A DNA stretch of 64,000 nt from CBDCWT01 sp965223305. GTDB lineage: Bacteria; Planctomycetota; Planctomycetia; Pirellulales; Pirellulaceae. The translations under genes and the position numbers were made by a program. The stretch is from positions 39,113 through 103,112 of the forward strand of contig CBDCWT010000067.1 in NCBI GenBank assembly GCA_965223305.1. Reading direction: 5' to 3'. Position 1 is the first letter of the stretch. The number at the start of each line of letters is the position of its first letter. The notes beneath the pieces are model-generated. The model ran no database searches, was not told the DNA's origin, and saw nothing but the letters and a program-made list of their open reading frames with translations. Below, piece after piece: positions 9,736-19,659 of this stretch.

Positions 9736-10690
9736 CTTTCCGCGGCAGGTATCTGCGGATATCTATAGGCGGGCTATCGCGAAGCTTGTTGAGTACCTCC
9801 ATCAAATCCCGGGGTTCGTTTCACTTTATCAAATCGGTAGCGTTAGCGAGCCAGGAATCTCTGATTTGGACGTCCTGGCTGTCTTCGAGAATGGTCATGT
9901 GGTGAGTGTCGACCCGCGACGCTCACTTAACGAAGCAGAGAGGTATCTGTTCGCGCACGGCTTGTTCGGAATCGATGCCGGGGCTTTCGCGTCTGCCAGG
10001 GCGCTCACTTGTTTTCACAACTATCGCGTTGTTTGTGGACGCGATCTGGCCGACGAGAATTTCTTCCTTCCAGAGGAAGACCAAGAGCGACTTCAGCGTC
10101 AGATTGCTTTGGAGTATTTAGTGCGAATGTGGATCGCCATGACGGTTGAAAGTTACTACCAGACGGTAAAGATCCGCAACTTGCTGTTGCAAGGAAAGGC
10201 ACTTGCCTACGACCTTGAGTTTCTTGGAATTACTTCTGGAGGGCTCTACGACCAGACGCAACGACTACTTGAATTTCGAGCCGGTTGGTTCAAGTCTCAA
10301 CCGACGACGCAAGAACTGGCGGAGTGGTTTCGCGTAACTTATGAAGAGGTTCGACGTCTGCTAGGCGAGCTGCTGACGGTACATAAGATATTCCTGATCC
10401 CACGTCGCTCCTACAACATGGGTCAGGCGATCGAGTTGACCAATGCGAATGAACTGTCCACACGTTGTTGGGGACTCCGCCTGCCACGTTCTCTGGCGCA
10501 CATTGGAAAACCGTATTTCGCCCTGCAAAACCGACTCAACCGATTTCGATTTGCCATTCCGTTCAGCACTGATGGCGCGAGCCCGATAGTGGCTCGACAT
10601 CTTTCATTACAGCAGCAGCTAAGGCAGTACAACGATGCCCACTTGCCGCATTTCTTGCCCTTGGCCACGAGCCTGACGGTCGACAGGTGA
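9683..10690 (+). CDS. Nucleotidyltransferase-fold protein, second of a tandem pair
   Basis: A 335-residue protein with SLYQIGSVSEPGISDLDVLA (residues about 48-67), a GS...DxD nucleotidyltransferase signature. The ATG at 9683 overlaps the previous gene by 53 bases; a second ATG at 9722 would give 322 residues and a smaller overlap, and is equally possible. The C-terminal two thirds are helical, with many aromatic residues, and are not recognised. It ends in a GTGA overlap with the next glycosyltransferase. Pairing with the preceding gene suggests a heterodimer or two related steps. Function is unknown. Confidence 0.5.
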   Translation: MRSKADYQKINAIMMFVSFPRQVSADIYRRAIAKLVEYLHQIPGFVSLYQIGSVSEPGISDLDVLAVFENGHVVSVDPRRSLNEAERYLFAHGLFGIDAGAFASARALTCFHNYRVVCGRDLADENFFLPEEDQERLQRQIALEYLVRMWIAMTVESYYQTVKIRNLLLQGKALAYDLEFLGITSGGLYDQTQRLLEFRAGWFKSQPTTQELAEWFRVTYEEVRRLLGELLTVHKIFLIPRRSYNMGQAIELTNANELSTRCWGLRLPRSLAHIGKPYFALQNRLNRFRFAIPFSTDGASPIVARHLSLQQQLRQYNDAHLPHFLPLATSLTVDR

Positions 10691-11796
10691 AGATAGCGCA
10701 CATTATTTGGTCCCTCGAGTTTGGGGGAATCGAGCGATTGGTGTTGGATCTTGCGACTGCGCAGCGAGATCTCTACGGTCACGACGTCTGCGTGGTTGCC
10801 GGCAACGGATCGGGGCGTTTTGCATCGTCATTTCGTGATCGACAGATCGATGTGCATCCTCTCCATCTCAAGAGTGGTTGGGATGTTCACCCACGCAAGA
10901 TCGACCAATGCGTGCAACTGCTCCGCGAGCGTGACGTGGTACAAATTCACACCTTCAACCCGGCGATGGCCCGAGCGGCTGTAAAGTCGACGCGCCCGAT
11001 CGTCTACACAGAGCATGGCAACTTTGGATTCGGTCGAAAACGAGCCGTCACCGACAGTATGAAGTACTTCCTACAAAGTCGTTTTCTCAACCGCTATCCG
11101 GACTACATTACGTTTAACTCCAAATTCACTCGCACGATCGGCGAACAGCGATATGGCCTGCGGTCGGTCGAACGGAGTGTAGTCTACAACGGAATCGACG
11201 TCGGCACGAATCGCCAAGTGTCGTCGATTCCCGAGTCATTTGCGGACGAGCTCGCAAACCGTTTCGTTGTCGGCACATCATCGCGGTTTGTTGCGTTTAA
11301 GCGAATCGACCGCCTGATCGAGAGTTTCGCAACATTCCGAAAGGGCAAAGAGAGTCAAGTCGCTCTACTCCTGGTTGGTGACGGTCCCGAGATCGGAAAG
11401 TTGCGCGCGCGAGTTGTCGATCTTGGACTCGAAGATGCAACGGTTTTTGCTGGCTATCAGCGTAACGTCGCGTCTTTCCAAGCCCGCATGGACGTTTGTG
11501 TATTCCCGTCCTGCAATGAGCCGTTTGGCCTAGTTGCCGTCGAGGCGCTCTGCTTGGGGAAACCGGCGGTGGTTTTTCGGGACGGAGGTGGGATCTGCGA
11601 GATCGTCGGCGCGTGGAACTCAGCCGATGTTGTCGCTGACGTGAGCGAGTGCGCACGGCGTCTTGACGACATGTATTGCCAACGCCGTAAGCTGCCGGAC
11701 GGCCGCGCTGCGCGTATCGCGTACGGCCGCAGATTCTCAATCGCTCGGATGACAGGCGAGGTTCAGTCAATTCTCAATAGAGTCGTGAATGCTTGA
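10687..11796 (+). CDS. Glycosyltransferase family 4 protein
   Basis: A 369-residue GT-B enzyme. The N-terminal half starts KIAHIIWSLEFGGIERLVLD, the usual GT4 opening with a GGxE/GGIE loop; the C-terminal half has VGTSSRFVAFKRIDRLIESF, LLLVGDGPEIGKLR, VFAGYQRNVA and the donor-binding EPFGLVAVEALCLGKPAV. The EPFGLVAVEAL element matches the EX7E motif of retaining GT4 enzymes. The GTG start overlaps the previous stop as GTGA. It adds a sugar to the lipid-linked repeat unit; donor and acceptor cannot be read from the sequence. Confidence 0.88.
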   Translation: MKIAHIIWSLEFGGIERLVLDLATAQRDLYGHDVCVVAGNGSGRFASSFRDRQIDVHPLHLKSGWDVHPRKIDQCVQLLRERDVVQIHTFNPAMARAAVKSTRPIVYTEHGNFGFGRKRAVTDSMKYFLQSRFLNRYPDYITFNSKFTRTIGEQRYGLRSVERSVVYNGIDVGTNRQVSSIPESFADELANRFVVGTSSRFVAFKRIDRLIESFATFRKGKESQVALLLVGDGPEIGKLRARVVDLGLEDATVFAGYQRNVASFQARMDVCVFPSCNEPFGLVAVEALCLGKPAVVFRDGGGICEIVGAWNSADVVADVSECARRLDDMYCQRRKLPDGRAARIAYGRRFSIARMTGEVQSILNRVVNA

Positions 11797-12529
11797 ACTC
11801 GTTTGCAAAGGTGGAGAATACTCGTTCCCTATTCTCAAACATCCGGTTGCCCGAGTGCTAAAGTTTCAGAACATCTGGCGGTACTTCCAAAGCATCCCCT
11901 CTGGTCAGCTTGTGTTAGACTACGGTTCGGGAGACCGACCATACGAGCAGATGCTGCGGTCTAAGTTCCGCCGCTATGTTGCTGCTGACAATCCGGACGC
12001 CAATGCTGCACACGCAAGGCGACCCGACGTTCATATCACAGACAACAAGATAGACGTCGACTCGGGGTCCGCCGACCTTGTGTTGCTAACCGAAGTCCTC
12101 GAGCACGTCTACCAACCTCGAGAGGCGTTGTTAGAAATCAGACGCATTTTACGACCGGGAGGCCACTTGATTGGAAGTGTGCCATTCGCGATCGGCGAGC
12201 ATGAAATTCCGTTCGACTACTTTCGCTACACGTCGTTCTGCTTAAGACGTCTTCTGGAGGATACTGGTTTCGAGGTCGTCGAATTGGAAGTTGTCGGTGA
12301 TATGTTAGGGGTCGTCGCGACGACATCGACTAAAGCAGGAATGGTGATTCCGAAAATGCTGGTGGCCGCCAATCTGCACTTTGTCGCGTTTCCCTTCCGG
12401 ACATTGGCGAGAACACCTGAATTGGCCTATTGGTGCCTGTGCCGGATCGGATTGTCGCCCGGAAAGGTCCAGTACTTTCGACGGCTACCGCTGGGCTTCA
12501 CATTTTGCGCAAAGACAGTAGTTGAATAA
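11789..12529 (+). CDS. Class I SAM-dependent methyltransferase
   Basis: A 246-residue protein with the SAM-binding motif I LVLDYGSGDRPYEQML (residues about 42-57), an acidic motif II around AADNPDA, and DLVLLTEVLEHVYQPREALL plus RILRPGGHLIGSVPF, typical of Methyltransf_11/23 enzymes. It overlaps the glycosyltransferase end by eight bases. In this locus it probably O-methylates a sugar or caps the chain, but the acceptor is not known. No signal peptide or membrane segment is apparent. Confidence 0.85.
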   Translation: MLELVCKGGEYSFPILKHPVARVLKFQNIWRYFQSIPSGQLVLDYGSGDRPYEQMLRSKFRRYVAADNPDANAAHARRPDVHITDNKIDVDSGSADLVLLTEVLEHVYQPREALLEIRRILRPGGHLIGSVPFAIGEHEIPFDYFRYTSFCLRRLLEDTGFEVVELEVVGDMLGVVATTSTKAGMVIPKMLVAANLHFVAFPFRTLARTPELAYWCLCRIGLSPGKVQYFRRLPLGFTFCAKTVVE

Positions 12530-12657
12530 TTGGCTTAACGTAATGCCGGCGAAGTCTGCTGACATCGACCCGCAGCTTCGAGCGGTCAGAGTGCTTTTGG
12601 CTCAGTGCTCACGTCGGCTGCAGTTTGGCAGAGAAGTGGTCAGACCCTAACAAGAAG

Positions 12658-14559
12658 ATGTGCGGAATCAACGGAATCTGGCGTAAAGATGGTGGCAGCC
12701 TTGCCGAGTCGCGGCGTTTGATGGCTGCGATGAACGACGCGGTCACCCATCGCGGTCCAGACGACGAAGGTTGTTGGGTGGAAGAACATGGGCGAGTTGC
12801 GTTCGGACACCGACGTCTGAGCATACTTGATTTGACCGATGCCGGACATCAGCCAATGCACACTCGGTGTGGGACCACGATCGTTTTTAACGGAGAAATC
12901 TACAACTATCGCGAACTTCGTCGAAGATGCAGCGATTTCGAGTTCCGCTCGGAGTCAGACACCGAGCTGATACTCGCATTGTACGAGAAGCTGGGTGTCG
13001 AATGCTTTAAGCATCTCAACGGCATGTTTGCACTAGCAATCTGGGATCCACAACAACATTTGCTTACGTTGGCGCGGGATCGGATCGGCAAGAAGCCCCT
13101 GTATTATCACTTGTGCAACGACACAGTGCTGTTTTCGTCGGAAATCCGTTCGCTGCTCTGCTGGTCGACTCTCAAGGCTCAGCTGGATAAGAAGGCTCTT
13201 TATGAGTTTCTGACATTTGGCCTAGTGCCCACACCTCGGACGATGTTCGAGGGCATTACGAAACTACCGCCAGGTAGCCAACTGTGTATTCCAGCCTCGG
13301 GGAATCCTGCTATTCAACGATTTTGGGAGATTGACTATCAAGATGTTCCGGAGCAGGAAGAGGAACTGTGTGACTTGCTCAGACGGTCGTTGGAAACCTC
13401 AGTCAACTATCGACTGGTAAGCGACGTGCCGGTCGGTGCTTTCCTTAGCGGGGGCGTTGATTCGAGCGCCATCGTTGCTCTGATGCAACGAAATCTAGGT
13501 TATCGAGTGAACACGTTTTCAATTGGTTTCGAAGGTCAACCAGAGTACGACGAACTTCATTGCGCTCGCGCCGTAGCCGAACGGTTCGACACGGAGCACC
13601 ATGAATATGTCCTCAGTCGCAGAGACATTGCGACCTTTCTGCCGAAAGTCGTGGAGATCTTTGATGAACCGTTGGCTGACCCGACATGTGTACCAATCTT
13701 CTTTCTAGCCAAGATGGCGCGCGAACGCGGTATTAAAGTCGTGCTGAACGGAGACGGACCAGATGAACTCATGCTCGGGTACCGCAGTTGGGTCAAGTAC
13801 GCTCGTCTCTTCCCGTGGTATCGTCGATATGCTCGCCTGCCGGGAATCTTCAAGAACGGAGTATTGTCGGTGGCAAAGCTGCTTGGCGAAACTCCCAATA
13901 CAGAGATATGGCACCGCGCCGCGAATAATCAGGAGTTCTTTTGGGGCGGAGCCCGCGCGTTCAAAGAATGGAATAAACGCCAATTTCTTTCGGATTCATA
14001 TCTGCATGAAGTCCGTGATATCACTTGCCATTCGACAATCCAGTCGTTTAGAGAAGAGTTCGCGGCGAGCGCCGTAAAACGGCCGAATGCCGGCTCCGAC
14101 GATATCAACTGGATGTCGTATCTTGGCCTGAAGCACTTGATCCCCAATTTCTACGCCCTGCGAGCTGATCGACTGTGCATGAGGCATTCGGTCGAAGCCC
14201 GCTCTCCATTTCTTGACTACAACTTCGCAAATCTGGCACTATCAATTCCACATCGGTGGAAGATCAAGAACGGAACCCCAAAGTACATCCTGAAGAAAGC
14301 TCTCCGGCCCCTGTTACCCGCAAGCGTCCTCGACCGAAAAAAACAGGGCTTTTGTGTACCGATTCGTGAGTGGGGTGTCGATGTAATCGCCGATACCATC
14401 GAGGATAAGTTACCAGGTTTTTGTTCGCGGCACGGCGTCTTCGACGAACCGGTAGTTCGAAAACAGGTTCGTCACCTGCGCAATGGTGATCGCTGTAACG
14501 TGCCGGCATTGTGGACAACCTGTTTCTTGCTTTCATGGGTGGAGTCGTGGATCAGGTAG
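12658..14559 (+). CDS. asnB: Asparagine synthetase (glutamine-hydrolysing)-type amidotransferase
   Basis: A 633-residue protein. The start is set by MCGINGIW: Cys2 becomes the N-terminal nucleophile of the class II glutaminase domain after Met removal, so the upstream TTG at 12625 is rejected. The glutaminase domain (1-210) has THRGPDDEG and VFNGEIYNYRELR; the synthetase domain has the PP-loop AFLSGGVDSSAIVAL (about residue 262) and NGDGPDELMLGY. Family members in exopolysaccharide loci often amidate sugar carboxylates or amino-acid substituents rather than free aspartate, so a decorating role is inferred. It overlaps the next gene's earliest start by 49 bases. Confidence 0.87.
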   Translation: MCGINGIWRKDGGSLAESRRLMAAMNDAVTHRGPDDEGCWVEEHGRVAFGHRRLSILDLTDAGHQPMHTRCGTTIVFNGEIYNYRELRRRCSDFEFRSESDTELILALYEKLGVECFKHLNGMFALAIWDPQQHLLTLARDRIGKKPLYYHLCNDTVLFSSEIRSLLCWSTLKAQLDKKALYEFLTFGLVPTPRTMFEGITKLPPGSQLCIPASGNPAIQRFWEIDYQDVPEQEEELCDLLRRSLETSVNYRLVSDVPVGAFLSGGVDSSAIVALMQRNLGYRVNTFSIGFEGQPEYDELHCARAVAERFDTEHHEYVLSRRDIATFLPKVVEIFDEPLADPTCVPIFFLAKMARERGIKVVLNGDGPDELMLGYRSWVKYARLFPWYRRYARLPGIFKNGVLSVAKLLGETPNTEIWHRAANNQEFFWGGARAFKEWNKRQFLSDSYLHEVRDITCHSTIQSFREEFAASAVKRPNAGSDDINWMSYLGLKHLIPNFYALRADRLCMRHSVEARSPFLDYNFANLALSIPHRWKIKNGTPKYILKKALRPLLPASVLDRKKQGFCVPIREWGVDVIADTIEDKLPGFCSRHGVFDEPVVRKQVRHLRNGDRCNVPALWTTCFLLSWVESWIR

Positions 14560-15755
14560 TGGAGCGAGCTTCTTCTCGCTGCACCAGTGGCGAGCGTGGT
14601 AAGCCGAAAGTGTTGTGGATCGCGCCACAGCTCAACCACTACAAGCGAAGGGCGCTGGCACACCTCAGCGGTTCAGCACAACTATCGTTGTACGTATTTG
14701 CCGGCACGAATGTTGAACTCGACGAGCAGAGGTCTGCTTCGGACGAGCAAGAGCTGCCGGTGCGGGTGTGCAACGTCAAAAGGAGGAGATTTGGAACAAG
14801 TCCGCGCGTCCTTTTCGAACTAGCACGGTACGTCGCTGCGCTGCGCCCGGACGTGGTCTTGATGCCGATTGAAAAGAAGCTGCTGGGACCGATCCTAGCT
14901 CTTCTCATACTTAGGTTTGCCTTCTGCTTCAAGCTTGCAAGCTACAATCACCCTTGCCTACGATCTACGAGCCACCGCACCGCCACACGGTTCGATTTGG
15001 CGCTGACGCGATGGATTTTCGCGCTTTTTGATCGAGTCATTTTCTACTCCGAGAAAGGGCGCGACTTCGCGATCAGCCACCAACTGATCAGGGCCTCAAA
15101 CGCATACTATGCGAACAACACGCTCGACACGTCATTTATCAGTCGACTAACCGGGGCCGAACTTGACGTCGCCGGACCAAAGAGGCTCCTATTTATTGGA
15201 CGGCTGGTTGGTAATAAAGAAATAGGCAGGCTTTTTGAGTACTTCGTCGTATTGGAGAAGATGCTACCTGGAATCGAGCTGCATGTGATCGGTGACGGAG
15301 TTGATTCACATCTGGTGAGGTCACATGTCAAGCGGCACAGGAATATCCGTTGGCATGGTGCGCTGACGGACGAGCGAACCATCGCGCAACAGATCAACGC
15401 GAGTCACGCGGTCTTCGTTCCGGGAAGTGCCGGTCTCGCAATCGTACACTCTTTCGCATATGGCAAGCCATTCATCACGATTCGCGGCGGGCGATTCAAG
15501 CACGGACCGGAATTCGATTTTCTTGAGGATGACATCAACGGCCTGATTCTGGGGGGTGACAACTTGGCGAACGACTGCCAACGGATCGCGACAATGCTGA
15601 CAGATGAAAGTCGTTATCGGGCGGTGTGTGCTGCCGCAAGACAGTCTGCCCGACGGCTCTCAATGGAGAACTGGATGGCTCAGATGGAGGTTGCCTTGGC
15701 ATTCGAGCAAGCCGCGCAGCCGACGTCTTCCGTGACCGCTGGTGAAGTATCTTGA
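14511..15755 (+). CDS. Glycosyltransferase, GT4-like
   Basis: A 414-residue GT-B protein. After a variable N terminus it has KVLWIAPQLNHYKRRALAHL, then KRLLFIGRLVGNKEIGRLFEY, LHVIGDGVDSHLVR, IRWHGALTDERTIAQQI and a degenerate donor site near AVFVPGSAGLAIVHSFAYGK. The longest frame starts at a GTG at 14511 inside asnB; ATG 14535 is an alternative with a smaller overlap. The usual EX7E motif is not well formed (it reads PGSAGLAIVHSFA), as in some GT4 relatives acting on special donors. It adds a sugar to the repeat unit. Confidence 0.75.
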   Translation: MDNLFLAFMGGVVDQVVERASSRCTSGERGKPKVLWIAPQLNHYKRRALAHLSGSAQLSLYVFAGTNVELDEQRSASDEQELPVRVCNVKRRRFGTSPRVLFELARYVAALRPDVVLMPIEKKLLGPILALLILRFAFCFKLASYNHPCLRSTSHRTATRFDLALTRWIFALFDRVIFYSEKGRDFAISHQLIRASNAYYANNTLDTSFISRLTGAELDVAGPKRLLFIGRLVGNKEIGRLFEYFVVLEKMLPGIELHVIGDGVDSHLVRSHVKRHRNIRWHGALTDERTIAQQINASHAVFVPGSAGLAIVHSFAYGKPFITIRGGRFKHGPEFDFLEDDINGLILGGDNLANDCQRIATMLTDESRYRAVCAAARQSARRLSMENWMAQMEVALAFEQAAQPTSSVTAGEVS

Positions 15756-15876
15756 CTACGGCTGTGTTCTCGACGGTTAGCAGGCTGTGCGGAAGAGGTA
15801 GAGTGCTGAATACTGTTTCATTTTACACGCCGCACGTCCAGCGTAGTTCTGACCATTCTACGTTGGCAAAGTCACA

Positions 15877-17058
15877 ATGCGACTGACCACGATGCAGACA
15901 GGATCGCAGCGGAGCGTGCTCTTTGTAGGGCCTTATCCGCCGCCATATTCAGGTCCTGAAATGGGCATGAAGCTCTTTCTTGAATCTTCACTGCAAGACA
16001 AGTTCTCGATCAGTTATCTTTGCACCAACGTTCGAGCGTCCAACGACCGCAAAGGGAGATTCGACATTCAGATGGTGACCGCGTTTGTGCGGTTTTTCAG
16101 CGGACTCTTGAGTAAGCTGATTAGACGACAGCCTGTAGCGGTGTACTACCCTGTGACGGCGACTCAGCTCGGGTGGGTTGGGCGCGACGCGCTCTGTATC
16201 CTGATTTGTCGTCTTTTTGGCGCTCGGATTGTGATCCACCTGCGGGCGAGTCACTTTCGGTCAGGCTTCGAGCGATTTTCGAAACTCGCTCGCTGGCTGA
16301 CCCAAGCTGCGTGCCGTCGTGTTGATACGGCAATCGTCCAAGCAGACACCTTACATTCCCAGTTCGAAGGGTTGGTGGCGCCTCGGAGAATCAAAACGCT
16401 GTATCAAGCGATCGATACTCAGTTGTACGACACCGACGATCTAGATTCGTATGATGTCGGGAAGATCGTGTTTCTGGGTCATCTAACGCAGGCGAAAGGT
16501 TATTGCGATGTGGTCCGTGCGATTCAACCAGTTGTTGAGAAGTTCCCTTTTGCCGAGTTTTACTTTGCAGGTACGATGCGCCGCGGCGAGAGAAACGTGC
16601 TTTTCAATCAAATTACCGGAGAGAGGCTGCAGTACGAAGACCCGTATAGCGTTGAACGCCAGCTGAAGGAAAGCGAGGTTAGTTCGCACTATCACAACCT
16701 AGGGATCGTCCAGGGTGAAGAAAAGAAAGCACTCCTCCGCAGTGCGGATTTCATGGTGCTCCCTTCTTACTCAGAGGGTTTTTCAAGAGCTCTGATTGAA
16801 GCGATGTCTCTTGGCAAACCAATTGTCTACACACCAGTCGGCGCACACAGCGAGGTTTTCGACGAGCGAATGGGGGTTTGTGTAACACCCGGTGATCACA
16901 GCGAACTAGTGAACGCAATTAGTAAGTTATTGTCCGACCGGAGCCTTCGAAAACAGATGTCCCGACATAACTACCAGTACGTTCGAAGCCACTTCGACAT
17001 CACCATCATTGCTGAACGGCTGTCGTGTTACCTCGATGAAGCAGCCAAAGACCGGTGA
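15877..17058 (+). CDS. Glycosyltransferase family 4 protein
   Basis: A 393-residue GT-B enzyme starting, after a short leader, with SVLFVGPYPPPYSGPEMGM, the GG/SG loop region of GT4 proteins. The C-terminal half has GKIVFLGHLTQAKGYCDVVR, EFYFAGTMRRGER, SADFMVLPSYSEGFSRALIEAMS and GKPIVYTPVGAHSEVF; EGFSRALIE matches the EX7E donor site. ATG 15877 is used; ATG 15892 is a possible alternative. A 121-base spacer separates it from the previous gene, the first gap over 100 bases in this cluster apart from the one before asnB, so it could have its own promoter. Confidence 0.86.
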   Translation: MRLTTMQTGSQRSVLFVGPYPPPYSGPEMGMKLFLESSLQDKFSISYLCTNVRASNDRKGRFDIQMVTAFVRFFSGLLSKLIRRQPVAVYYPVTATQLGWVGRDALCILICRLFGARIVIHLRASHFRSGFERFSKLARWLTQAACRRVDTAIVQADTLHSQFEGLVAPRRIKTLYQAIDTQLYDTDDLDSYDVGKIVFLGHLTQAKGYCDVVRAIQPVVEKFPFAEFYFAGTMRRGERNVLFNQITGERLQYEDPYSVERQLKESEVSSHYHNLGIVQGEEKKALLRSADFMVLPSYSEGFSRALIEAMSLGKPIVYTPVGAHSEVFDERMGVCVTPGDHSELVNAISKLLSDRSLRKQMSRHNYQYVRSHFDITIIAERLSCYLDEAAKDR

Positions 17059-17212
17059 AGGTCGGTGTAAGTGATCGCGACAGATGTCGCCGGAAGAAGG
17101 TTGCGAACTTGAGCCGTGGCAAGAAGATCCACAAGGAAAAGAGTGGCCCGATCGGGCGGTCGATGCACGCATCACAGCCCACGAGACTCGAGCCGCAACA
17201 CCGCAGTCTGAA

Positions 17213-19361
17213 TTGCATCAGCTAACGAACACAATCCGAAACGGTGAAGTGGTTGTGCGGGAAATACCGCCGCCTCGACTCGCGAGCGGGTGCGTCCTTG
17301 TGCGGACCCACTTCTCGCTGATCAGTGCCGGTACGGAAGGATCGACGGTCAAGGCCGCCAAAAAAAGCTTGGTTGGTAAAGCGAAAGAGCGGCCACAGCA
17401 GGTCAAGCAGACCATCGATGTTCTGCGAAGGTCAGGACCTGTTCAAACGTATCGCGCGGTGATGAAGAAGCTCGATGCGTACTCGCCGCTCGGCTATAGC
17501 TGCGCGGGAGAAGTTGTCGAGGTAGGGCAGCAGGGTAGTGGATTTCGCGTGGGAGATTTGGTGGCCTGCGCCGGCAACACGGCGAATCATGCAGAGATTG
17601 TCCAAGTGCCGGTCAACCTGTGCGTGAAGTTGGCACCCCACGCTAACATGAAAGCCGCGGCGTACAACACGCTAGGCGCGATCGCGCTGCAAGGAATTCG
17701 CCAAGCGGATCTGCGGCTGGGCGAGTCGTGTGTTGTTATCGGCCTCGGCTTGCTCGGACAACTGACCTGTCAGCTGCTGCGAGCTAGTGGCGCGAAAGTG
17801 CTGGGAATTGATGTCAGTCATACCGCCGTGACCATCGCCCAGGAGCACTGCGCCGATGCAGCCTGGACTCGTGACTCCGCAGGCATCGAAGACCAAGTTC
17901 GACACCTCACGGCGGGGCTGGGGGCGGATTCCGTGATCATCACAGCTGCCTCCTCGAGCCTCGATCCGATCAACCTAGCGGGTGCCCTAGCTCGGAAGAA
18001 AGGACGCGTCGTCGTCGTTGGTTCGGTGCCCACAGGCTTTGACCGAGAACCGGACTACTACCGGAAGGAACTTGAACTGCGTATGTCGTGTTCGTACGGG
18101 CCGGGACGTTACGGACCCAGAGTACGAAGAAAAAGGACACGACTACCCCCACGCATATGTGCGCTGGACAGAAAAACGCAACATGGAGGCGTTCCAGGAG
18201 CTGCTGGCGTCCGGACGGATCAACCTCGACTATCTCACAACGCACGAGTTTCCGCTGGAGCGGGCACCGGAAGCCTACCAGATGATTCTGGATAGATCTG
18301 AACCGTTTCTCGGTATCCTCCTCAAGTACGATACGACGCGAGATCTCACCCATCGGCCAATACGTGTGCGGACCACAGCTCCGGTCAGGCAGGTGGGTAT
18401 TGGGTTCATCGGTGCTGGCAGTTACGCCCAGGGTAATCTCTTGCCGTACCTCCCCAAGAGCGACTCGCACGTCGCGCTGCGTGGTGTGATGACCACCTCC
18501 GGGACGACGTCAAAGCGGGTTGCCGAGAAGTTCGGCTTCGAATTCTGCACCTCACGTCTGGAGGACATACTCGATTCGGATTTGATTAACACCGTCTTCA
18601 TAGCGACCCGGCACGATTCCCATGCCGACTACGTGCAACAAGCTCTGGCCGCCGGAAAACACGTGTTTGTCGAGAAACCATTGGCGCTGAACGAAGATCA
18701 GCTGCTGTCAGTCGAGAAGGCAGTCGACTCGCAGCAGCCGGCCGACAGTCAATTGATCGTTGGGTTTAATCGCCGCTTTGCGCCGCTGGCTCGGCGGTTG
18801 AAGCGGCGGCTTAGCGATAGCCCGGTCGCCGTCACCTATCGCATTAACGCCGGCATGATTCCCGCCGACTCTTGGATTCAGGACTTAGCGTCTGGCGGTG
18901 GTAGGGTCGTCGGCGAGGCATGTCACTTCGTGGACTTCTTGACCTACCTCGCCGGATCGCCACCAGTGCGGGTCTATGCGTCGGCTTTACCCGACCCTCA
19001 TCACCACCACGACACGGCGGCGATCAACTTGGAGTTCGAAAACGGCTCGATCGGCTCGATCGCCTACTTCGCCAACGGCTCATCGAAGATGCCAAAAGAA
19101 TACGTCGAGGTGTTTCAAGACGGCGTGACGGCTGTCCTGAACGACTTTAAGAAGTTAGAGGTCTTTGGGGAACGCCGCAGTGAGCGAAAGAAGCTCTCCT
19201 TGCAAGACAAAGGGCAGGCGAACATGGTGCGAGAGTTCTTGGATTGCATACGCGAGGGTGGAGCGCCCCTGATCGAGATACGAGATCTGTTGGCAGTCAC
19301 CCGGGCCACTTTCGCGGCTGTGGAATCGATTCAAACGCGGGAAGTGACGCCCGTTGCTTGA
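17213..19361 (+). pseudogene. Two-domain oxidoreductase (MDR zinc-type dehydrogenase + Gfo/Idh/MocA), interrupted by a +1 frameshift
   Basis: The N-terminal half (to about 18112) is a medium-chain dehydrogenase-like domain with SLISAGTEGSTV, PLGYSCAGEVVEVG and the Rossmann loop VIGLGLLGQLT. The C-terminal half (from 18114) is a Gfo/Idh/MocA oxidoreductase with GIGFIGAGSYAQG and HVFVEKPLALNEDQL. Proteins with this fusion, about 710 residues, are common in glycan loci. The frame breaks at 18113-18114: RMSCSYGPGRY (ending at 18112) continues in another frame as DPEYEEKGHDYPH (from 18114) if one G is skipped. Without correction the first half ends at 18295. TTG 17213 gives the family-like start MHQLTNTIRNGE; ATG 17084 is the alternative. 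It may be a sequencing error or a true lesion. Confidence 0.8.
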
Positions 19362-19450
19362 GCGGCCAGGAGTCTCTGAAGGGGAAGGTGCGACTTTCGG
19401 GAACATGCGCCGAGAGTTGCCTACGAACGCACCAACTAGATCAGCCTGAT

Positions 19451-19591
19451 TTGAAACCGTGGGCTAACGCCCAGCGGCTGATGTTGCGGGGATTCCGCTC
19501 GGTCACCGGGTCGCGACGATCAGCCGGAATGCGTTAGCATCCGGTTTGTTGAAACCGTGGGCTAACACCGGCTAACGCCCGCCGGCTGATG
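19451..19591. repeat. Extragenic palindromic repeats (GTGGGCTAACGCC family), two to three units
   Basis: The 298-base gap between the oxidoreductase and the TagA-like gene contains AACCGTGGGCTAACGCCCAG...GGCTGAT at about 19456, then a paired copy: GCCGGAATGCGTTAGCATCC (19523-19542) followed by ACCGTGGGCTAAC at about 19554. The arms are imperfect inverted complements. The same family occurs at 50455-50520, 62557-62622 and 62785-62822. No gene is seen here. Confidence 0.75.
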
Positions 19592-19659
19592 ACGCGCTGC
19601 AAGCGGCAACATTAGCCGTGCCGCGCAGCCTAAAGGTATAGATGAATGCTTGAATCGAG

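Noticed and set aside
8677..10690. MNT/HEPN toxin-antitoxin pair
   Set aside because: Both proteins carry a nucleotidyltransferase signature and neither shows the HEPN RxxxxH motif; both are far longer than MntA-like antitoxins.
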